Source of the DNA: Streptomyces aurantiacus | GTDB lineage: Bacteria > Actinomycetota > Actinomycetes > Streptomycetales > Streptomycetaceae | Reading direction: 5' to 3' | DNA: 64,000 nucleotides | Assembly: GCF_001418335.1 (NCBI RefSeq) | Contig: NZ_LIPP01000010.1 | Span: forward strand, 32,974-96,973 | In this document: in pieces, positions 47,735 to 57,352 of the stretch | Numbering within the stretch: position 1 is the stretch's first letter | How the letters are laid out: every line of letters begins with the position of its first letter | The notes under the pieces: generated by a model | What the model saw: the letters and a program-made list of their open reading frames with translations, nothing else | What the model was told of the DNA's origin: nothing | Database searches by the model: none | Program-made: the position numbers and the translations under genes

Positions 47735-48469
47735 CTACGCGCTGCGCGTGGACGGGTCGGCCGACCGGGTGGCGGCCTGCTTCGCGGCCTTGCGCACCAG
47801 GCGTATGTACCGGTCCCAGTCCCAGTGCGGACCGGGATCGGTGTGGTCCGTGCCCGGCACCTCGACGTGGCCGATGATGTGCTTCCGGTCGACGGGAAAG
47901 TCGTACCGGGCGCATATCCCGGCCGTGAGGCGGGCCGAGGCCTCGTACATCGCGTCCGTGAAGTCCTCGGGGCGGTCGACGAAGCCCTCGTGCTCGATGC
48001 CGACGCTGCGCTCGTTGTACTCGCGGTTGCCCGCGTGGAACGCCACGTCCAGCTCGCGGATCATCTGCGTGATACGGCCGCCCTGGCTGACGACGTAGTG
48101 CGCGGCGGCGCCGTGGCCGGGGTCCTGGAAGACCTGCACCGCGCTGTCGTAGCTGCCCTGCGTGACATGGATGATCACGCGGTCTATGACGAAGTCGTCC
48201 GGCCGGTCCGCCCGCCGCCAGTTCGCCGAGGACGCCGCCACCCAGCGCGCACCCCCGAAGTCGACCTCACCCTCGTCGCGCGGCTTGTCCACGCTCGGCA
48301 GCCGCCACCACAGGCGCCTCAACTCGTCCGCGGCCAGCGCGGCGGTGCCCACAGCGGCGGCGGCCCCGCCGATGAGCAGCGCGCGGCGCCCGATGCGCCG
48401 GTCGGAGTCACCGCCGGGCCGGTCCGAGTCACCGCCGAGCTGGTCCGAGTCGTTCGTCGTCTCCCCCAT
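47735..48469 (-). CDS. N-acetylmuramoyl-L-alanine amidase (amidase_2), Tat-exported
   Basis: The 244-aa protein begins with a Tat-type signal ([23 protein letters not shown]). The amidase_2 domain has zinc ligands in VIIHVTQG, the VGIEHEG motif and [17 protein letters not shown]. It cleaves the amide between MurNAc and the peptide in cell wall turnover. Start ATG 48469; GGxGGDSDRP repeats precede the signal. It lies antisense between the sulfur genes, as in relatives. Confidence 0.88.
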   Translation of the reverse strand: MGETTNDSDQLGGDSDRPGGDSDRRIGRRALLIGGAAAAVGTAALAADELRRLWWRLPSVDKPRDEGEVDFGGARWVAASSANWRRADRPDDFVIDRVIIHVTQGSYDSAVQVFQDPGHGAAAHYVVSQGGRITQMIRELDVAFHAGNREYNERSVGIEHEGFVDRPEDFTDAMYEASARLTAGICARYDFPVDRKHIIGHVEVPGTDHTDPGPHWDWDRYIRLVRKAAKQAATRSADPSTRSA

Positions 48470-48530
48470 GCCTGCAAGAACGGATATCCGTGAGCTTCGG
48501 TTCCCGAGGAACCCGTACTCTGGAAGGGTT

Positions 48531-49664
48531 ATGACTGAGATCTCGCAGCAGCGCCCCCGCCCCCTCCGCGTACTGGCCGCCATGTCCGGTGGCGTGGATT
48601 CCGCCGTCGCCGCCGCCCGTGCCGCGGAAGCCGGACACGACGTGACCGGTGTGCACCTCGCCCTCTCGGCGAATCCCCAATCGTTCCGCACGGGCGCGCG
48701 CGGCTGTTGCACCATCGAGGACTCCCGCGACGCCCGCCGTGCCGCGGACGTCATCGGCATCCCGTTCTACGTGTGGGACCTCGCCGAGCGGTTCCGCGAG
48801 GACGTGGTGGACGACTTCGTCGCCGAGTACGAGGCGGGCCGCACCCCGAACCCGTGCCTGCGCTGCAACGAGAAGATCAAGTTCGCGGCGCTGCTCGACA
48901 AGGCGATCGCCCTCGGCTTCGACGCGGTCTGCACGGGCCACTACGCCAAGGTCCTGGTGAACGAGGACGGCACACGCGAGCTGCACCGCGCCTCCGACAT
49001 GGCCAAGGACCAGTCGTACGTCCTCGGAGTGCTGGACGACCGCCAGCTCGCGCACGCGATGTTCCCGCTCGGCGACACGCTCACCACCAAGGGCGAGATC
49101 CGCGTGGAGGCCGAGCGCCGGGGCCTGGCCGTCGCCAAGAAGCCGGACTCGCACGACATCTGCTTCATCGCCGACGGCGACACCCAGGGCTTCCTGTCGA
49201 ACCGTCTCGGCAAGGCGGAGGGCGACATCGTCGACGAGTCCGGCGCGGTCGTCGGCAGCCACGAGGGCGCGTACGGCTTCACGATCGGCCAGCGCAAGGG
49301 CCTGCGCATCGGCACCCCGGCCCCGGACGGCAAGCCGAGGTACGTCCTCGACATCTCGCCGGTGGACAACACGGTGACGGTGGGCCCGGTGGCCGCCCTG
49401 GACGTCTCCGCCCTGACGGCGATCAAGCCGCGCTGGTGCGGCGCGGCCCCGACGGCCCCCGGCACGTACACCGCCCAACTCCGCGCCCACGGCGGCGAGA
49501 CCGAGGTACGGGCCGAGCTGGTGGACGGCCAGCTGGAGGTCTCCTTCACGGAGCCGGTCCGGGGTGTGGCTCCCGGCCAGGCGATCGTCCTGTACGACGA
49601 CACACGCGTGGTGGGCTCGGCGACGATCGCGACGACGCGGCGAACGGCTGCCGTGGCCGTCTGA
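48531..49664 (+). CDS. mnmA: tRNA 2-thiouridylase
   Basis: The 377-aa enzyme adenylates and thiolates U34 of tRNAs for Lys, Glu and Gln. It has the PP-loop SGGVDS (19-24), the catalytic Cys109 in [12 protein letters not shown], and the second catalytic Cys in [17 protein letters not shown], followed by the C-terminal beta-barrel. ATG 48531 follows GAAGGG. Confidence 0.96.
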   Translation: MTEISQQRPRPLRVLAAMSGGVDSAVAAARAAEAGHDVTGVHLALSANPQSFRTGARGCCTIEDSRDARRAADVIGIPFYVWDLAERFREDVVDDFVAEYEAGRTPNPCLRCNEKIKFAALLDKAIALGFDAVCTGHYAKVLVNEDGTRELHRASDMAKDQSYVLGVLDDRQLAHAMFPLGDTLTTKGEIRVEAERRGLAVAKKPDSHDICFIADGDTQGFLSNRLGKAEGDIVDESGAVVGSHEGAYGFTIGQRKGLRIGTPAPDGKPRYVLDISPVDNTVTVGPVAALDVSALTAIKPRWCGAAPTAPGTYTAQLRAHGGETEVRAELVDGQLEVSFTEPVRGVAPGQAIVLYDDTRVVGSATIATTRRTAAVAV

Positions 49665-50355
49665 TCGTCCGGGGGTGGCTGCGGCGCCACGGCCGTCATG
49701 GGCTGCTGTCGCGGAGCATCCGCACGGTCATTTCCGCATGGCCACGTACGAGCACGTGAAGGACGGGTACCTCGCCCGTCCCGACGACAGCGTCTTCGGC
49801 GCCAACGCCTCCGGGATGTCCAATCTGCTGAGCGAGTGGCTCAGGCGCGGCGTGGCAAGGTCATCGCGACGGCAGTCGAACCACCCGTGGGGTCATACAC
49901 AGAGCAATCGGATAAATGCGTGCCGTTGGCTCTTCCAAGATGCCCTGCGAAAACCCGTGTTGCTGCCAATCGGCTCTGAACAGCGCGGTTGCGGTGCCGA
50001 GTCGGGGCAGAACTGAACTCGTGCAAGCGACGGCGAGGCGGCTGCGGGCCTACTGACCGGACGCTTAACCGGGTCTGGGCAGTCCGAATGCCCCACTCGG
50101 CCACTTATTGCTTGCATTCAACTCCTCAACGCCACAAAACATGAGCTACGCCATATCTGATGCATCGGACGTGTGTTCTGATGGGCCGCCGGTAACTTCC
50201 GGTCATCAACCTGATACTGCGCGGTGATTGCCGCACCATCAGGCTGCCGAACCGGGACACCCAATCCGGTTCAGTGGGCCTGCACGTCTTGCCCTTGACC
50301 AACGGCGAGGCGCCCTTTCCCATTCAGCGATCCTGAGAGGACAGGCCCTACAACC
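49665..50355. other. 690-bp gap before the KamA-like gene
   Basis: No gene with good support. A frame from ATG 49738 (MATYEHVKDGYLARPDDSV...) looks coding-like for about 40 residues and could be a remnant of the ancestral downstream gene. Two short frames, 49916-50056 (46 aa, with CENPCCC) and 50141-50227 (28 aa), lack convincing ribosome binding sites. The segment is less GC-rich than both sides, so it may mark the insertion boundary. Confidence 0.4.
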
Positions 50356-51444
50356 ATGGCCGGAGCCAAGAACGGCGTCTTCGCCGAGAAGATCTCCCCG
50401 TACTTACGCAAGAAGATGGAGGAAGCCGGTGGATCGCTCCCGTTCCTCGACATCCAGTACGCCGTTGACCCTTCCGAGGCTGTCGAGCAGACCTTCGAGG
50501 TCGCCCGTCACTACCAGTCGGAGATGAGCACCCTCTTCGAGGGGCGTGAAGTGCGTGGCGTCGAGAAGTTGTACCGGCGGACCCTGCTGGTCGAGCCCAC
50601 AACGATCTGTGCAGCCCACTGCCGCTGGTGCATCCGCGGCCAGTACGACACCGCTACGCTCTCCCGTGAGGATCTGGAACTCATTGCCCGCTACTGCGGG
50701 ACGGCTCCGGAGAACCAGGATGTTCGTGAAGTGCTCGTCACCGGGGGCGACCCGCTGATCCTGGTCGACCGGATCGAATGGCTGCTGGACGCGCTGGAAG
50801 AACACGCACCCCAGGTCGAGATCGTGCGCATCGCTACCAGGGTGCCCCTCCAGGACCCGCGTCGGGTCGATGCCCGTATGCAGCACGCACTGCGACGCCG
50901 TTCGACGTTCCGGGTCGAGATCGCCACGCACATCAACCACAAAGGCGAGCTGTTTCCCGAGGTCAGGGAGGCGTACACGGTGCTCCAGGAGGCCGGGGCA
51001 CGCATCTACGACCAGACGGTCCTGCTGCGCGGGCTCAACGATGGCCTCGACACCCTCGTCGGGCTCTTCGATGAGCTGCGCTCCATGGGAATCGAGGCGC
51101 ACTACCTGTTCCACTGCGTCCCGATCCGCGGCATGGACCACCATCGCACGTCCGTCGAGGAGGGCCTCGAACTGCACCGCCGGCTGGGAGCGTCGGGGCT
51201 GACGTCCGGCCGCGTACGCCCCCACTTCACGCTGATGACGGATGTCGGCAAGGTGCCGCTGTACGAAGGGTCGATCATCGGCCGGGACGAGCACAACCGG
51301 ATGCTGATACAGACCGCCTACCGGTACGAGGAGAGGATGTCCTGGGTCCCCGGCTGGCAGCTTCCCGACAATGCCCGCGTCGACGACAACGGGTTCCTGC
51401 AGGTGTGGTACTTGGACGCTATCGGCGGAAAGGCCGAGTTCTGA
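50356..51444 (+). CDS. KamA-family radical SAM aminomutase-like enzyme, non-lysine substrate
   Basis: The 362-aa protein has the radical SAM motif Cys85-x3-Cys89-x2-Cys92 and KamA features LYRRTLLVEPTTIC, VLVTGGDPLIL and a PLP lysine candidate, Lys299, in DVGKVPLYEG. In clostridial lysine 2,3-aminomutase, two Asp residues bind the substrate epsilon-amine. By my alignment the equivalent positions here are Val255 (in FHCVPIRG) and Thr292, so lysine is unlikely to be the substrate. A 2,3-amino shift on another amino acid is plausible. It starts a three-gene unit with an ATP-grasp ligase (TGATG overlap) and an MFS exporter. GAGAGGAC lies about 14 bases before the ATG. Confidence 0.78.
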   Translation: MAGAKNGVFAEKISPYLRKKMEEAGGSLPFLDIQYAVDPSEAVEQTFEVARHYQSEMSTLFEGREVRGVEKLYRRTLLVEPTTICAAHCRWCIRGQYDTATLSREDLELIARYCGTAPENQDVREVLVTGGDPLILVDRIEWLLDALEEHAPQVEIVRIATRVPLQDPRRVDARMQHALRRRSTFRVEIATHINHKGELFPEVREAYTVLQEAGARIYDQTVLLRGLNDGLDTLVGLFDELRSMGIEAHYLFHCVPIRGMDHHRTSVEEGLELHRRLGASGLTSGRVRPHFTLMTDVGKVPLYEGSIIGRDEHNRMLIQTAYRYEERMSWVPGWQLPDNARVDDNGFLQVWYLDAIGGKAEF

Positions 51445-52757
51445 TGCCCTGCCTCTGGCTCGGCAACGCCTGCACCGAGCACATGGTCGACCGCATGGAC
51501 CTGCTCACGCAGAATGACTTCGACGGCATCCTGTTCGCGATGAAGCGCCTGGTGTGGCTGATGCGCGACGGCGACGCCCTCGTCCTGCCACGACCGGTGC
51601 CTGACGACTTCCTGCATCACGTCGCCCAGCACACGGGTATCTCCCCGGCCCTCATCCATGTGATCGCGCCGGACGCGGACCTGCTCACCCAGGACTTGCT
51701 TCACTCCAAGGAGATCCTCGGCCGTCTGAGGGAACTGGTCACTCCTGACTGGGAGTTCTGTCCGTACATCCACGACCGGGGCGCCGAGGTGTTCGCGCGT
51801 GAGCTCGGCCTCGTCACCGGATCACGGTTCGTCGCGGAAGGCGGTGCGGAACTGCTCAACAGTAAGGTCGTCTTCCGTGCCCTGGCCGCGGGGGCCGGGT
51901 TCGCCGTCCCCGACGGCATACCGTGCCGCACCACTGAGGATCTGCTGCGCACGCTGCATCGGCTCCTGGCCGCACACCCGGCCGTCATCCTCAAACGCGA
52001 CCGCGCCGTCGGCGGCCACGGCAACACCGTGATCACCACCGACCCGGACCTGGAAGGCACAGGAGCCCAGCGCACGATCGTCCTCGGCGATCCGGCCGAT
52101 GACGAACAGGTGCTCAAGGAAGCCGGGTTGACCACCACCCATGCGCCGCAGGGAGAGATCGTCCTGGAGGTGTTCCACCCGGACTGCACGTCCGTGTACG
52201 TCGAGGTGGACTGCCCCGAACACGGCGAAGCTGTCGTACTCAACGGAGGGCAGCTCCGTACCGACCGGCATCCGCCGGTCCTCGCCGGACTCGCACTGCC
52301 GCCCCGGAGCGTGCCCGGACCGGCGTGGGAGCACTTCACCAGCGAGGCCCTGCGGATGGCCCGCTTCCTGCAGAGCCTGGGCTATCGCGGTCTGGCCAGC
52401 ATCGACGCCGTGATCGACCAGGCCGGCAACGTATGGTTCAACGAGGTGAACGCGCGTCTGGGCGGCAGTACCCACCTGCATCACATCGCCAAGACTCTTG
52501 TCGGCCCGGACTGGACGGACAGCCATGTCCTGATCAGCAGGTTCAACGTGCGGGCACCCGCGCTCGCCCGTCTTCTGCGCGCCATGCGAGAACACGGGCT
52601 CGCATGGGATTCCCGGCACGGTCATGGCATCGTCATCGCCTCCGACGACACCGCCGCCACCGGCAACATCGAGTACGTAGTCCTGGCGCACAACCACGAT
52701 GAAGCCAGCGACCTCGAAGACCAACTGACCGGTCTCCTGGTCCAGTACGACAGTTAG
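51444..52757 (+). CDS. ATP-grasp peptide ligase, PGM1-like
   Basis: The 437-aa protein has a preATP-grasp N-terminal part (ILFAMKRLVWLMRDGDALVLPRPV) and an ATP-grasp domain with LNSKVVFRALAAGAGFAVPDG, VILKRDRAVGGHGNTVI and the metal-binding NEVNARLGGSTHLHH. It resembles PGM1-related ligases that join a non-proteinogenic amino acid to a peptide by an acyl phosphate. Coupling to the radical SAM gene suggests it condenses the rearranged amino acid with another molecule. No carrier protein or NRPS is nearby. ATG 51444. Confidence 0.78.
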   Translation: MPCLWLGNACTEHMVDRMDLLTQNDFDGILFAMKRLVWLMRDGDALVLPRPVPDDFLHHVAQHTGISPALIHVIAPDADLLTQDLLHSKEILGRLRELVTPDWEFCPYIHDRGAEVFARELGLVTGSRFVAEGGAELLNSKVVFRALAAGAGFAVPDGIPCRTTEDLLRTLHRLLAAHPAVILKRDRAVGGHGNTVITTDPDLEGTGAQRTIVLGDPADDEQVLKEAGLTTTHAPQGEIVLEVFHPDCTSVYVEVDCPEHGEAVVLNGGQLRTDRHPPVLAGLALPPRSVPGPAWEHFTSEALRMARFLQSLGYRGLASIDAVIDQAGNVWFNEVNARLGGSTHLHHIAKTLVGPDWTDSHVLISRFNVRAPALARLLRAMREHGLAWDSRHGHGIVIASDDTAATGNIEYVVLAHNHDEASDLEDQLTGLLVQYDS

Positions 52758-52769
52758 GGATCCCTACGC

Positions 52770-53978
52770 GTGGCGTACCGCGGCCTGTTCACCAAGCACG
52801 TCTCGATCTGGGCCGCGGTCGTCACGGCCAGCCGCCTGCCGGTGGCGATGGCGCCGCTCGCCTTCCTCTTCTACGGGCGTGGTACGGACGCCGGATACAG
52901 CGGCGGCGCCGCGATGGCCGCCGCGTACGCCATCGCGGAAGCGGCAGGCGCCCCGCTTCTCAGCATGCGCCTGCGCACGCGCCCCTACCGTCGAGAGATC
53001 GCCGTCGGACTCGGACTGTCCGCCGTCGCCTTCGCCCTGCTCGCTTTCCTTCCCACCCCCGGCACCGTGCTCGCCGTGATCCTCGCCGCGATCGCCGGCG
53101 CCGCCGCAGCCGCCGCACCCGGCGCACTGCGCACCATGGCAGAGGACCTCGCACCCAGGAAGCGTCTTCACGCCGCCCTGAGCCTGGAGTCCACGCTCAA
53201 CATGGCTGCCTGGGCCGCCTCACCGGCCCTGGTGTCCGTACTCGCGCTCCAGTTCTCCCCGCAGACCCCGTTCCTCCTCGCCGCGCTCGCCACGTGCGCC
53301 GCCACCGCCGCGCTGTGGCTGCTGCCCGACAAAACCGGCGCCACGGACGACGGACAGCGCGCCCCGCTCAAGCAAGCCCTGACAGCCTGGCCCGTCTACC
53401 TGACCAGCATCGCCGCCATGTACCTGCTGGCCAGCATCGAACTCACGCTGCCCGCCCTGCTCCAGTACCGGGAGCTGCCCGTCACCTACAGCGGCCCGAT
53501 CCTCACCGGCTTCGCCCTCGCGAGTATCCTCGGCGGCCTCGTCTACGGCGCGCGCACCTGGCCCGGCAGTGTGCAACGTCAGAGCACCCTTCTGCTCGTC
53601 CTCATGATCGTGGGCGTCGCCGCCACCGCACTCGCCTCCGCCTGGACCGTGATCGCCGCTCTTCTCGCTCTCACCGGTCTCCTGCAGGCAGCCGTACTGA
53701 TCACCCGTAACCTCACCCTCCGCGAACAACTGCCCGCCGACCTTCACCCCGTCGGCTACTCCGTCCTGTACGCCGGCAGCGGCATCGGCTACGGCCTCAG
53801 CGCTGCCGCCACTGGCCTCCTCCTCACCGTCACAACTCCCGACACCGTTGTCCTCATCGCCACCGGCACTACATTCCTGCTGACCGCAGCGACATGGCTC
53901 AGGCGGAGAACCCCGAAGGACAAACAGCAGTCTTCGGATATCCAGCGGCAGGACGCCCCTCTCCTTGAGGAAGGGTGA
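52770..53978 (+). CDS. MFS transporter, probable product exporter
   Basis: The 402-aa protein has about 12 hydrophobic helices and an MFS-like layout without a recognisable drug-specific motif. GTG 52770, 12 bases after the ligase stop. As the third gene of the KamA/ATP-grasp unit it probably exports the product or confers self-resistance. The C-terminus is a polar tail KDKQQSSDIQRQD. Confidence 0.85.
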   Translation: MAYRGLFTKHVSIWAAVVTASRLPVAMAPLAFLFYGRGTDAGYSGGAAMAAAYAIAEAAGAPLLSMRLRTRPYRREIAVGLGLSAVAFALLAFLPTPGTVLAVILAAIAGAAAAAAPGALRTMAEDLAPRKRLHAALSLESTLNMAAWAASPALVSVLALQFSPQTPFLLAALATCAATAALWLLPDKTGATDDGQRAPLKQALTAWPVYLTSIAAMYLLASIELTLPALLQYRELPVTYSGPILTGFALASILGGLVYGARTWPGSVQRQSTLLLVLMIVGVAATALASAWTVIAALLALTGLLQAAVLITRNLTLREQLPADLHPVGYSVLYAGSGIGYGLSAAATGLLLTVTTPDTVVLIATGTTFLLTAATWLRRRTPKDKQQSSDIQRQDAPLLEEG

Positions 53979-54042
53979 GAGTACGTCCTCAGTCACGTAC
54001 AGGCCGAGCGCGTCCTGATTGAGGGCGCCCCGACGAGGAGAC

Positions 54043-54067
54043 CCGCCCGCGAACTGTGCGCGGGCGG
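54043..54067. terminator. Hairpin between the MFS gene and the convergent ChW gene
   Basis: Perfect 9-base arms CCGCCCGCG/CGCGGGCGG with a 7-base loop, lying between convergent stops; can serve both strands. Confidence 0.7.
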
Positions 54068-54111
54068 CCCGCACTTGCCGGTGAACGGGCTGCCGGTCAA
54101 CGGTTCAGGGT

Positions 54112-55548
54112 TCAGGCCACCGTGAGTTGGAACGCCTCGATCCAGGAGTCGTTCTTGTGGGCGCCGGCGTAGGTGAAGGCGTACCCGGCGCCTGGCTCGT
54201 CGCATTGCAGGCCGAGCCAGGCGTCTACGTGGACATGGGCGTTCTGGCAGACGTTGCCGGCGCCGCCGTCGACGCTGATGCTGAACCCCAGCAGATTCGG
54301 GGCGTCCTTCTTGGTGCTGCCGACGTAGTTGTCGATGCCGTCGGCGGCGTTCGAGAACGGGTCGGGGTAGTGCCCCTCGTCGTCGGCCGACCCGGGGTTG
54401 GGGACGTAGGCGCGGCTGGTCGTGCCCTTGGTGCCGGACACGGCGATGTTGACGGCCTTGAGCGGCGTCTCCTGGCCCACGGTGCCGGCCGTCTGTCCGT
54501 CGCACGCCGCGTCCGTCCAGCCCTTGCCCGACACGAAGGCCCGGTAGCAGATGTGCCGCCCGCCCGGGTCCTGCGCGGCGAGTTTCTTGACGGCGGTCGC
54601 CGCGGTCTTCTCCGGAGCCTTGGTCTCCTCCTTCTTGGAACCGCCGCCCCCTGCCCCGCCTCCGCCCGCGGCTTTCGACTCGTCCGCGGCCGGGATCGAG
54701 GGGGCTGCGGCGTCGGAGGAGGGCGCCTTCGGTGCTTCGGGGGACAGTGAGGGGGAGGGCGCCAGGGTGCTGATGCCTGCCTGTTCCAGCTTTTCGGTGG
54801 CGGCGCTGCGGACCTGCGGCTTGTAGGCGATCCACAGCATCACGAACGTGATCGCGAGCGCCATGAAGATGCCGAGGAAGGTGGCCAGCCAGCGCGGCAG
54901 GAAGCCCCGCTGGATGTACGTGCCTTCGACGTCCAGGGGTGTCACTCCGGACCGCTGGACGGCCAGGGTGTACGGCCGGGACTCCTTCGAGCCGAACCAG
55001 ATGATCTGCTGCGGCTTCAGCGTCGTCTTCACGAACGCCGCACGGCCCGGCTCGATCTGCACGTTGGACGGGTGGATGTCGTACGACAGCTGGTCGCCGT
55101 TGTCGCTTCCGCTGACGGAGGCGGTGACCTTCGTGTTGCCGAGGTTGTCCACGGCCAGCTTCGGACGCCCGCGGAAACGTCCCTTCACGGTCGGTGGCAC
55201 CAACTCGGCCCGCACCTCCGTGAAGGGGGTGATCGTGAGGTTGCCCTCCGGGACCGTCGTCGCCTCCGGATGCTCGGTCGGCGTGATCCGCACCGCGTAC
55301 GCGTTGGGACCCGCCGTCGCGTCCGGGGTCCGCGGCGGAGAGAACGTCAGATCCACCGAGCCCGTCGTCCCCGGATACAACCGCAGCAGCTGCGGCTCCA
55401 CCACCGCCCACGGCGCGAGAGGACCGACCGCCTCGAAGCGGTACTCGTCCACCACGTCACCGGTGTTGCGCAGACGCAGCCGTACAGTCGTACTGCCACC
55501 CGGGTCCACAGTCGCGGAGGCGGGTTCCAGAGAAGTCCAAAGGCTCAC
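54112..55548 (-). CDS. Membrane-anchored protein with Ig-like and ChW-type domains
   Basis: The 478-aa protein starts with two Ig-like beta domains (about 1-190; PGGSTTVRLRLRNTGDVVDEYRFE, NEW3/COG1470-like), then a single TM helix (WLATFLGIFMALAITFVMLWIAY, near 220-242). A Pro/Ala/Gly-rich linker follows, then a C-terminal part with a hydrophobic-W pattern (CYRAFVSGKGWTDAACDGQTAGTVGQETPLKAVNIAVSG) seen in ChW proteins. Topology suggests an N-terminal domain on one side and a surface-exposed C-terminal domain. Role unknown; ChW repeats are linked to surface or sugar binding. Confidence 0.65.
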   Translation of the reverse strand: MSLWTSLEPASATVDPGGSTTVRLRLRNTGDVVDEYRFEAVGPLAPWAVVEPQLLRLYPGTTGSVDLTFSPPRTPDATAGPNAYAVRITPTEHPEATTVPEGNLTITPFTEVRAELVPPTVKGRFRGRPKLAVDNLGNTKVTASVSGSDNGDQLSYDIHPSNVQIEPGRAAFVKTTLKPQQIIWFGSKESRPYTLAVQRSGVTPLDVEGTYIQRGFLPRWLATFLGIFMALAITFVMLWIAYKPQVRSAATEKLEQAGISTLAPSPSLSPEAPKAPSSDAAAPSIPAADESKAAGGGGAGGGGSKKEETKAPEKTAATAVKKLAAQDPGGRHICYRAFVSGKGWTDAACDGQTAGTVGQETPLKAVNIAVSGTKGTTSRAYVPNPGSADDEGHYPDPFSNAADGIDNYVGSTKKDAPNLLGFSISVDGGAGNVCQNAHVHVDAWLGLQCDEPGAGYAFTYAGAHKNDSWIEAFQLTVA

Positions 55549-55706
55549 TCTCGGACGTTAAACGTCGTACCGGTGCCCGGTCAGGAAGCCTCGGGGCACG
55601 ATGGGTGCCCGAAGAGGCGGGCCAGGCTGCCCCGGCCTCCGGTTCCGTCGACCGCCCGAAACGATCGAGAAGGCCAGAATCCTCGGACTTCAGCCCGAGG
55701 AGCAAG

Positions 55707-56003
55707 TCAAAGGTCGAGGACCGCTCGGAGCGCCTGGTCCACCCGCTCCATGGTCGCCGGGTCGACGGAGCCGTGCGGCTTCGCCTCCTCGAAGCGGGTG
55801 GTCCTCAACTGCTGAATGTTGACCGCCACCGCGGTGCAGGGCAACGGTTCCTCGATCGTCACGGACATCGCGGTGTCCGGGAACCGGCCGGCGGGGTGCA
55901 GCACGATCGCGAGCACCGCGCCGTACGCACCCTCCAGCCCGTCGAGTGAAATGACCAGCACGTTCCGCCCGTCGTCGAGCGTCCAGACTTCTCCCCGCTT
56001 CAC
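55707..56003 (-). CDS. MazF-like (PemK/CcdB superfamily) toxin candidate
   Basis: The 98-aa protein begins VKRGEVWTLDDGRNVLVISLDG, like MazF/PemK endoribonucleases (KRGEIW..D), and has the small barrel length. It overlaps the preceding small ORF by GTGA. A partner antitoxin lies directly upstream. The typical MazF LxPxxP-type segments are weak, so toxicity is uncertain. Confidence 0.65.
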   Translation of the reverse strand: MKRGEVWTLDDGRNVLVISLDGLEGAYGAVLAIVLHPAGRFPDTAMSVTIEEPLPCTAVAVNIQQLRTTRFEEAKPHGSVDPATMERVDQALRAVLDL

Positions 56004-56191
56004 AGCGAGTCCCCGTCCCCGCACAGGTCGTCGCCGAGTCCGAGCGCCGCGAGCTGCTGTGCGGCGTCGATGACCGACTGCCGTCGGACCGAGCGCACGA
56101 TGTACGCGTTGAGCGAGAGTCCGGCGGCTTTGGCTGCGGCCTTTATCGACGGATCGAGTTCATCCGGAATGCGGAGCGTCAGCACAGACAT
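56000..56191 (-). CDS. Ribbon-helix-helix antitoxin-like protein
   Basis: This 63-aa protein (MSVLTLRIPDELDPSIKAAAKAAGLSLNAYIVRSVRRQSV) fits Arc/RHH antitoxins and ends in an acidic tail. It is coupled to the MazF-like gene. The pair is probably autoregulated from the 70 bases upstream. Confidence 0.7.
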   Translation of the reverse strand: MSVLTLRIPDELDPSIKAAAKAAGLSLNAYIVRSVRRQSVIDAAQQLAALGLGDDLCGDGDSL

Positions 56192-56271
56192 GCCACCACG
56201 TTAGCAGTCAGGTGTGGTGGCATGGTCCGGTGGCATGAACTGGTGTCAGCGCATGGTGTCAACGGGTGTGG

Positions 56272-56604
56272 TCAACTCGCAGGGACGGTCTCCACCTCGT
56301 AGAAGCAGAAGTGGTCCTTGATCTCGGCGACCTCCGGCTTCGGGTCCGGGTATGCCCAGACGAGGTCGGGGGCGTCCGGGAGCGACCAGTAGGACGCGTC
56401 GCCCTTGAAGGGGCAGTGGGTGCTGGTGTCCGACGTGGTCAGCAGATCCACGCGGACGTCCTCCGGGGGGAGGTAGTAACGCACGGGCAGCCCCGTCTCG
56501 TGCAGCAACAGGGGCCGCGTGCTCTCCGCGAGCACCTGCCCCCCGTGGACGACGCGGACGTGCTCGGTGCCCTGCTCGACGGTGATGCGGTGGCCTGCGG
56601 TCAC
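56272..56604 (-). CDS. DUF427-family protein
   Basis: The 110-aa protein has the DUF427 pattern: RPLLLHETGLPVRYYLPPEDVRVDLL, THCPFKGDASYW and VWAYPDPKPEVAEIKDHFCFYEV. GTG 56604 gives the family N-terminus. Function unknown. Confidence 0.85.
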   Translation of the reverse strand: MTAGHRITVEQGTEHVRVVHGGQVLAESTRPLLLHETGLPVRYYLPPEDVRVDLLTTSDTSTHCPFKGDASYWSLPDAPDLVWAYPDPKPEVAEIKDHFCFYEVETVPAS

Positions 56605-56766
56605 GGCTTCTCGCTCTCCTCGGGTAACGGTGCTGCGGTTTTGAGGTTCTGTCCGGCTTGAGGTTCTGTCCGGTACAGCGCGGGATGCTGTCGGGTTCTT
56701 CCCCGCTGCGGGGCCAATTTCGCGCCTCGGGCCGTTCCGGTGGTGAGACTGTCCTAGCGTGGAGCC

Positions 56767-57306
56767 ATGAACATCTGTGTCTTCCTCTCCGCCGCCGACC
56801 TCGACGAGAGATACACCCGGCCCGCCCGCGAGTTCGCCGAACTGCTCGGCAAGGGCGGGCACACGCTGGTGTGGGGCGGTTCCGACGTCGGGCTCATGAA
56901 GGTCGTCGCCGACGGGGTGCAGGAGGCGGGCGGGCGGCTGGTGGGCGTCTCCGTCGAGTTCCTCGTCGCCAAGGCACGCAAGGGCGCCGACGAGATGGTC
57001 GTCGCCCGGGACCTCGCCGAGCGCAAGGCGCTGCTCCTGGAGAAGGCCGACGCCGTCGTCATCATGGTCGGCGGGACGGGCACGCTCGACGAGGCCACGG
57101 ACATCCTGGAACTGAAGAAGCACGGGCACACCGACAAACCGGTCGTCCTGCTCAACACCGCGGGCTTCTACGACGGCCTCAAGAAGCAGTTCCGGCGCAT
57201 GGAGGACGAAGGCTTCCTGCCCGTGCCGCTCACCGATCTGGTCTTCTTCGCGGAGGAGGCCGTGGGGGCGCTCGCCTACCTGGAGGAGAGCCTCGGCACG
57301 CAGTGA
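56767..57306 (+). CDS. LOG-like Rossmann protein (TIGR00730 family)
   Basis: The 179-aa protein has the LOG nucleotide motif VGGTGTLDE (family PGGxGTxxE, Pro replaced) and RKALLLEKADAVVIM. Family members hydrolyse nucleoside 5'-monophosphates, as in cytokinin activation, but many bacterial homologues have unknown substrates. ATG 56767. Confidence 0.85.
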   Translation: MNICVFLSAADLDERYTRPAREFAELLGKGGHTLVWGGSDVGLMKVVADGVQEAGGRLVGVSVEFLVAKARKGADEMVVARDLAERKALLLEKADAVVIMVGGTGTLDEATDILELKKHGHTDKPVVLLNTAGFYDGLKKQFRRMEDEGFLPVPLTDLVFFAEEAVGALAYLEESLGTQ

Positions 57307-57352
57307 GAGGACGGGGCGGAAGCTGACGCCCGGGTGCTGGGAACATGACGGC

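Noticed and set aside
50356..51444. EpmB (EF-P lysine 2,3-aminomutase)
   Set aside because: No EpmA or efp gene is next to it, actinobacteria generally lack this route, and the substrate-binding residues are replaced.
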